Assembly (NCBI GenBank): GCA_916613615.1
Contig: OU744725.1
Coordinates: 7,112,708 to 7,176,707, forward strand
Reading direction: 5' to 3'
Length of the DNA stretch: 64,000 nucleotides
Origin: Steromphala cineraria
Lineage: Eukaryota > Mollusca > Gastropoda > Trochida > Trochidae
Part shown: positions 56,618-64,000 of the stretch, piece after piece
Numbering within the stretch: the first letter of the stretch is position 1
Layout: every line of letters begins with the position of its first letter
Made by a program: the position numbers and the translations under genes
Notes under the pieces: generated by a model
Databases searched by the model: none
What the model saw: the letters and a program-made list of their open reading frames with translations, nothing else
Told to the model about the DNA's origin: nothing

Positions 56618-59069
56618 TCTGTTAAGACTTCTATTCACTCCCATTGTTCATTTGCTGATTATTTGCTCATTATCTATCAGAGACACATTACCGAATATCC
56701 GATGTTCATTTTATATAAGGTCATCATTATGCTTGTCATCGAAATGATACATACAATTATTAAGACGATTATAATATTCGACTTGATAAACACTAGGTAA
56801 TACCTCTTCTAAAAACAAGATGTTTTGTTTTGGGAATAAGTGAATGATTTAACCAAATGGAACACTTAAAATTGATTGAGACCTATTTCTTAAATAATAA
56901 TTATGTAACAATCTAAGACACCATGAACTGTGATCATTGATAATAAAATTGAATAACTTTCTTTCAATAGGTTGCTGCTTCACGATAAATTTTATCATAA
57001 CAGTTGTCTGAAACAAAATCATGATCACGTTAACACATTACAGTAAATGAATAATTATCAAAACATTACGTATTTGATTTTCATGTATTTTTAATGTTTT
57101 TCATTTAGATTCAATCTGTAAGCGTACTCTTTTCTATCAGAAAGTATCTTATCTAAACTGTGCCAATTCGAACGTGTCAATATTTCTCTTGATCTTGAAA
57201 AGGAACAATTTAATCATTGAGTTCTTGTTCAAGCTCTTTCTAATAAAATCATCTCTTCTATTCGAAAAGTTACGATACCATTTACAGTAATCCATATTGC
57301 TCTTCATATTATTCAATCTATAAGTAATCCTAGCCTTAGTAATACTCGCTACTCTCCCATATTGAGTCTATTGATATCAGGCGCGACCAGTTACTGAATC
57401 TTGCTAGACTCAATATTGGAGTGTACCGAGTATCATTGATGCTAGGTTTATCGAGACTGCTTACTCTTTATATTCAAGAATAACTTTGCCCTTAAAACTC
57501 AACTTTTTGTTTATAGTAACTAATATCCATAAACCTGTCAAATTTAGTTTGACCGAATTTTGTGTTTTTGACTTGCCGAGACAGGAAATAATTTAGGTTA
57601 AACCACACTCATGTTTGAGGCATAATAACTGTAACTAGGCAACGCTTTAAAAATAAAACCAATTTTACTTACTGCAGTTGCTCATTTTCGGAAATCAATA
57701 TGACTGAAAATGCTTGTTTTAGCCACTACGGGGAGGATAATTTATGACAGAATCCATTCAGGCTTGTCGTTGATCAGATTAGAGGGAATATTATGCTATA
57801 CATTACCCATATCGTATATCAACTCGTTTGTTTGCCTTTCTGACACAGGGAACTTGTTCCCCGATATCTCTAAACATGAATTATTGCGCTATGAAAATCC
57901 CAATATCTCTGCATTATTTACCGGATGGAGTCACGTGACGGGTATATATTACATGCAATGTTTTATCTGAACCTTATCCGTGTTTGAGTAACCCTAATAC
58001 ACGGGCCACATGGGCAGTCAGATACAAAAGGTATGTGCACGTGGAATTTAAACACCTTTGAATATTTTTAAAATATGAAAAAAATTAATGTTGCGTTATG
58101 AAGTACATGCCTTTATTCCACTTTTCTTGTCATGGAAACGCCCATGACTTGAGTGATTGGTTGTAAATGTTTTCAGTCTTAATTGGTACTTGCTACGTTT
58201 ACAATGGCAATATATCTGCCTATATATCGACCCTGATGCCCTACATAAGAAATGTACTGGTATACATTTAGGTACATACATGTATGTAAGTATGTAAGTA
58301 TGTAAAAGATTGTTCATGTTCATATTTAGTATACTGTTTTAATACAGATAGATTGAATATTACATTGTCGTATTCAATATAGAATTCGACATTCAAATGT
58401 ATCATGAAATATAAATAGATAAAATATATATGATAATTGAGATAAACAAACAAGAGTTCCAAGTAACATAGACCAGAGTAAACATTTCATGAAACGTTCA
58501 GGAGTCATGAATAATCTATTTATGCAATGTGCATCAATGTGAATTTAAATAGATATAGATAGAAACATAATTTAGTTCATCAAAAACTAAAGTACCATCG
58601 GTGGAAACAGGGTTACTTCATGCCTTCAGAAAACAATCGCCTTTTAAAAAGTAGGGTATAAAATCCTTAACTAGACGTTTTATGATAGTGAAACCCGTTT
58701 TGCTTGTTTTCCAGCATCCTACAATTAGTATGCGCACACAAATTAATTTACATCAAAGTTATTAAATTGATAACAACGTATATTTATAAAAACAATATAT
58801 TTCATTTTCATTACCCATCTTAACGTCCTGGCTCAAAACACAAATATAAGCATCACTCTTTGATGAATGAAACTATGAGAGCTTCTGCACAACTAACGTG
58901 CCTATCGCGGTCCTTCCCAGTACATTTTGAAGATTCGGACAGGAATGACAAAACGTGACATGCTAATCTGAAATGCAGGAGTTCAGGTTTTGTCGATGAA
59001 TAACAAAGCGGCATTTTCTTGAAAGCATTTTAGATATCGACACATTGGAACAAAATAATTACCTGGCTA
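56618..59069. other. Intergenic region with one imperfect hairpin
   Basis: 57329-57446 is an imperfect palindrome (CATATTGAGTCT facing AGACTCAATATTGG, with GATACTCG-type outer pairs). Otherwise AT-rich without a gene. Confidence 0.5.
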
Positions 59070-59410
59070 TAAAGGGGCTGTAGCACGTTTAAGGGGAAAT
59101 ATAAGGTGATGTCAGGAAATTAAAGTAAATCGTTCCCATTGAAAGGGAATGTATTTAAAATAAATGAAGCAGTAATAAATTAAATATTTTGTATAAAGTT
59201 TCCTTTTTCTTACATAAACAATTTTAAGTTGTTCACACACAAATGGCCGACGATGGAATTTATGTGCATTTCTGTAATTTGTTCTCTGACTATGGATGAT
59301 TGATTTGTGTAATGAAAATTTTGACACTATGAAAATATTGCAACAAGCGTTTACGTACAATTATCAGTGAAAAATTGAAAATTTTCGAAAACGTGCTACT
59401 GTCCCTTTAA
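59070..59410 (+). mobile_element. MITE copy 3
   Basis: About 341 bp, same orientation as copy 1: AAAGGGGCTGTAGCACGTTT at the start, ATATAAGGTGATGTCAGGAA inside, AAACGTGCTACTGTCCCTTTAA at the end. Confidence 0.85.
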
Positions 59411-62400
59411 TGAAGTTAGGTTTTATGTAAGATATCTTGTGAGGACTAATTTTTACCCGAATGACGTTCAATTGACAATTTATTTTGTAAAGTTGCTTTC
59501 TGTAGATCATCATTCCTGTAGACTCCGGTTGTGTGAGGAAGATTTAAGGGATCTGATCATTGCACATTACATTGTAAGTGGAAATAAGAGCTCCTTGAAG
59601 CAACAGATACATTTTCATGTAGATCTGTATTAGAAATTATGGTCACTTGTTACACACTAAAAATATATTTTATTTGTTACATAAAACACATTTCAAATCT
59701 TCAAGACGATCAATTTTATTACGTCACAACAAATGCCTAATATAGTTGATGATATAATGAATACTCCATAAGTTTATCTGTACCGCTGCGGGTTAAAGGA
59801 AGCACTTGACGACACAACTGCACGATTAGGAGGCAGTAGATAACGATTTATCAGTCAAGGATTCCTTGGTTGACAGACTGGGGTAGTTCCAAGTATTCCC
59901 CCGATAAGGACTGGCTATTGTTGATCATACTGGTCAAGTTGTAAATGATGAAGTGAAGTCATAGAGAGGGGATATACCTGGATACAGGGGTAGGCAGCTG
60001 GTGGATACGATAACATGGTCCAGGTCCAGTTAATCATTAACTCTAGTAATGTCAATTGAATGAATGAGAAGACATGAATTTAAATAAAATCTTGTTTTGG
60101 ATAAGGGAAAAAACATTATGGCCTTTTTTTGGGGTTAAAATCACGTATTCATCACAAACCGTTTTAATATGGAAAATGAAAATGAAAATAGACATTAAAC
60201 AGACGTGATTTAATAGTAATGAACTCAGTTCAAAGACAGCTAGGATATCTGAATATCCTGAACAAGCCTGATAAACAAAATCTTGTTTTGGAAAAAGGAA
60301 AAAACAATTCGGCAATTTTTTGGTTAAAATCACGTATTCATCACAAACCGTTTTAATATGGAAAATGAAAGTAAACATTAAAGAGAAATGCTTTTATAGT
60401 TATTTACCTCTAGTTTAAAGACATAATAATAGCTAGGATATTTGAATATCCTGAACAAGCTTGAACACTAGCGAGGACTAAATGTGAGAGGTGTCTACCT
60501 ACGATAAAGGGCAATATTGCCGCTAGGTCCTTAGTAACATTTGATACAAGCCTGAGTGCTCCGTGATGGGTATACAATATATCTATAGTTTAGTGTCCTC
60601 TCCAAGCGTTTCACAAGCATTTACTGAATCACATCAAGGGTTTTAGTGCTGTACATATTTTCAGTAGACGTCGGTATATTGGTTGGGACACTTCTAAGCA
60701 TTAGCTACTCTCAGGCCAAGGCAAGGAAGAACAAATAGATCATATATAGTTTGAAGGGTCCAGCAAACATCGGAGCCAACGGAACACGTCTGTGACACAT
60801 TCGTAGTCTATATTAACCAATGTTTTAATGGTGAGAAGAAAATAAATTCATATATTGAGTTATTGTTTAACGCCGCTTGGGAAGTGTTTCAGCCTAAACG
60901 GCCAAGTTCATTGATATATCTCCTCGATATAATCATAATCTATAAAAACACTTTTTGCATTAAATTATAGTTTAATGGCTTTCGTTCGAAAATACTTCTA
61001 TGATATGCGTATTCAATATTTCACCTGAAATATCCCAAAATATCAATTATGAAATGAACAATTTGCTTAGTTAGTTCATTTCGATAGACAGTTTTCATAA
61101 AATGATGTATTAGAAATGAAAACCATGATTTTTGATAATATTATACATATATCTTGTTTATGTAAGTAGAAAAACAAACTCAGTATTAAAGCGCAAACAT
61201 TTGTATCGTATCGAATAACCATTGAAAGAAACAAAAGTCATCCAACGATACTTGTAGTTTTTTAAAGGATTTTACATCGGTTTTGATCAAACATGAAGAT
61301 TATAAATCGGGTAATATTACACCTATCAGTTTGACGTTATTTGCATCTGTAATCTTACTTCCTGCTTACGTTTGACGTGGCCTTGACCATAATCCACTTA
61401 CTTTTAAAAAAAAGTATATTCCGAATCAACATTGACTTTAATATTTTACATATATTTGCAACTTCTATAAATCTTGTCTTGTATGTATATATAGATTCTG
61501 AGTCTCACTGATAAGACAGAAATGCTTTAAGACGCCGTCCTATTGGGTTTTAGGAGAGTCCGCCATTTTGAAGAACAATATCAGCGAATAGAAAATCGCG
61601 CTTTTAATTTTTCCACCTTTTGAACTCTACTAACGACCAAATATATGCAAAGGAAAGAGGATAAGCACTTCCCAGTTTCAACCAGCAAAGATTGTGATGA
61701 GTTCGAAGACAACCTGTCAGTAAAGTAATTATGTGTTATATATTACTATGATCTATCAAATCAAGAAAGAACATTTCATTCACATACCGTTTGTTACTTC
61801 AGTTTGCTTGTATTTATAAAATCCTGGTTGATTGTGTCCAAGATCAATTTAAGTTATACAGAGAAATGAAAGTCAATTTAATTTCTTGTAATGTGATTTA
61901 TTCCATTCGTTAGATTTAACTGACCATACCTTAGGAACTTCAACAACCGTCACTTTCCTAACAGCAGTATAGATTTCTAGATAAAACATATCTGTACAAA
62001 ACAAGTGCTCAGTTGCAATTTCTGAAAATGACAACATGAATCATTCTTCTTTGGATACATAACTGCACTCATCTGTTTTTATGTAGAAAATGTTTTATTC
62101 TCACAAAGTATCGTAACACATCAAGTGTTTAACGTTTTTCTTTGTAATCATGTTTTGATAGAGTATACCAATAATTATAAAGGATGAGTCGTTATACAAC
62201 AATACCTTGTCGTGCTGTAACAAAGCCTTTGTGCAAATCGTAGCGCTGATGAATGGCCGTACAGTTATATAATATTGAGTTCTTTTAATTTACGAAAATC
62301 TCCGGAAACAGTAAAAAATACCCAATCAAATTATTAAACTCGGTATCATGTTTCAATCAATTTAAGTAACAAGTAGGTTCCAAATGAAATGCCCCTTTTG

Positions 62401-64000
62401 AGTAATCTATTTTTCACACAATAACACCTCTGTTAAATCACCCCTTTTAATGAGAGTTGGACATCATTCAATCTGTGGTTGTAACCCTAGATTCATTAAA
62501 TGATATTAATATACAAAATGTATATAGCGCCTTATTTGAAAATATATCACTCTAAGGCGCTTATATTGATGATCGGTGAAGTTGTATGAATAAATAATAG
62601 AAAGTTCAATTCGAACTGAGACGTTAAAAACTATCACATCAGATCGAAAATGATCTGTATTAACCTAAATAATTCATGTTCAATAATTTGATAGGACATT
62701 TCATTTCACTCAGACGTTCATTGCTTTAAAGGTAACAAATGCCAAAGTGCACAAAAAGCAATAAGATATTTCATGTCATAACATCGTCTCGAACTAAGCA
62801 CTTCGGTCTTTGATGTTTATGAAAGTTAAAGCGAAGCTAAAGATAAGAAAAGACGTGATCTGTCCACGTTTACAAGCTAACGTCCCCATTCCATGAACTA
62901 CTGCAGACCGTAAATACATTCGTGATCCCGACCAGGCAAACACCGCATTCTTGCATTTTAATACATTATGAATAATTTAGCACCGTCGTAGTGTAGTCTT
63001 ACACCATTAGACAGACACTCATGACTTACTGAGAAAGACGAGATTGTTTTATAGACTCTTTGTCTGCCAAGTACACGGTTGTGATTGAAGACGTGCCAAA
63101 ATGATTGGTGTATACATATCAGTACTAACCACTTCCAAACAGAGCATATGCTTTAACTTCAATATTGAGAACATAACTTCACCAAAATAAAAATGTTCAT
63201 TGTCTAAGCACATGTATGCATTGACTTAATATTTATTTCATAGTCACTTTGAATCGTCATTCAAAAATCAGATTGCGACATGATATCGATTATGTGATTA
63301 TCATTCGAATACTACCAATATTTCTAACTTCTTATAACTATCGATTCGTTACCTATACTTGAAATGTAGGCAGTGAACATAACAAAGATTTTCCTCATCG
63401 CTTTCGATTATGCAATATTGTTTTCATTATCAAACAGTTAAATCAGAGTTATCAATTAAGTTTTAACTCTTTAAGAGTTCTTTTTTCAATACATTTCCCA
63501 TAAACCGGTGTGTCTAAGCCAAATAGATGTGAAAAAACGTACATATATGATATATCAAAACATGATAAGAAATAATGGATTTTCTAAAATATAATTACTC
63601 AGATCAAATGATGAATTTAATGAATATTGAATATATATCTTTAACTTTAAATGCAAGTAGATACAAATATTTTGACGGCGATAAAACCCCTTGAATAATG
63701 CAAACCATATAAAGGCGTCCTTTGGTATCACATGTACAGCTCTATCGACCCACAGCCAGTGTCTTAACAACATCTTATCACGTTTACCTGTAGCGTTCAC
63801 GAGTGCACACCTGTCCAACCTAGCACACCTGTAATCAGCGAAATATTCACCTGGCTACATGACTGTTATTGTAGCTGTTCCTTGTCGCACTTTGAGGATA
63901 TAGAACATGACGGATTCACATGATTACAAGTGATATTATGTTTCAATATTGGAGTTTTAATATTCATGTAAGTAGGTCACTGTTGGAACTTAAAGGTGTT
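59411..64000. other. Intergenic region, no gene seen
   Basis: AT-rich. A 190-bp tandem duplication lies at 60081-60464. Short frames, including one on the minus strand at 63555-63818, have no domain or splice support. Confidence 0.5.
60081..60464 (+). repeat. Tandem duplication, period about 190 bp
   Basis: Two diverged units share AAAATCTTGTTTTGG, TTAAAATCACGTATTCATCA, CAAACCGTTTTAATATGG and GAATATCCTGAACAAGC in order. Confidence 0.8.

Noticed and set aside
57710..57970. Plus-strand frame of 86 codons
   Set aside because: No recognised domain, no splice sites, isolated in repeat-poor AT-rich DNA.
63555..63818. Minus-strand frame of 87 codons at the window end
   Set aside because: Lys/Ile/Tyr-rich second half typical of AT-rich chance frames; no domain or splice evidence.

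Overview
The window looks like nuclear DNA of an animal, most likely a marine lophotrochozoan such as a bivalve mollusc. It is AT-rich with short exons and GT/AG introns, and it carries a 2A-containing LINE, a DIRS element, small foldback and terminal-inverted-repeat elements, and many-exon surface-receptor architecture. The taxon is inferred from style only; no species marker is visible.

Layout. (1) 0.4-5.0 kb: a decayed non-LTR retrotransposon (+ strand). Its ORF1 carries a canonical 2A 'skipping' peptide behind a signal-like segment; its endonuclease/reverse transcriptase ORF is broken by about three frameshifts. (2) 6.1-12.3 kb: a structurally complete DIRS-type tyrosine-recombinase retrotransposon (minus strand). 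It has two identical 155-bp inverted terminal repeats, the diagnostic internal complementary region, a Gag ORF split by one in-frame amber codon, and an RT-RNaseH-tyrosine recombinase ORF with a frame break at a G7 run. Its GC content is strikingly higher than its surroundings. (3) 12.8-13.6 kb and 14.2-14.6 kb: two different terminal-inverted-repeat elements. (4) 14.7-18.3 kb: a three-exon minus-strand gene for a small secreted protein of unknown family. (5) 22.97-47.70 kb: the main host gene, a single-catalytic-domain receptor-type protein tyrosine phosphatase (+ strand). I reconstruct 27 exons with consistent phases (3,879 nt, 1,292 codons before the stop): signal peptide, Thr/Ser-rich mucin-like stalk, EB-like cysteine module, five or six fibronectin III units, one transmembrane helix, a complete PTP domain, an acidic segment and a C-terminal YEN motif. 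(6) 47.7-64 kb: mostly AT-rich non-coding DNA with small repeats, two more copies of the 14.2-kb element, a head-to-head palindrome of a repeat resembling Penelope-type termini, and one possible signal-peptide first exon at 52.39 kb.

How the parts relate. The mobile elements are independent of the host genes. The phosphatase should sense something outside the cell with its stalk and FN3 array and dephosphorylate phosphotyrosine inside; its C-terminal tyrosine could recruit SH2 adaptors. The most unusual host-gene observation is a ladder of degraded tandem copies of the exon that carries the P-loop (the part after the catalytic cysteine), sitting just upstream of the intact one. No prokaryotic features, CRISPR arrays or rRNA genes were seen.
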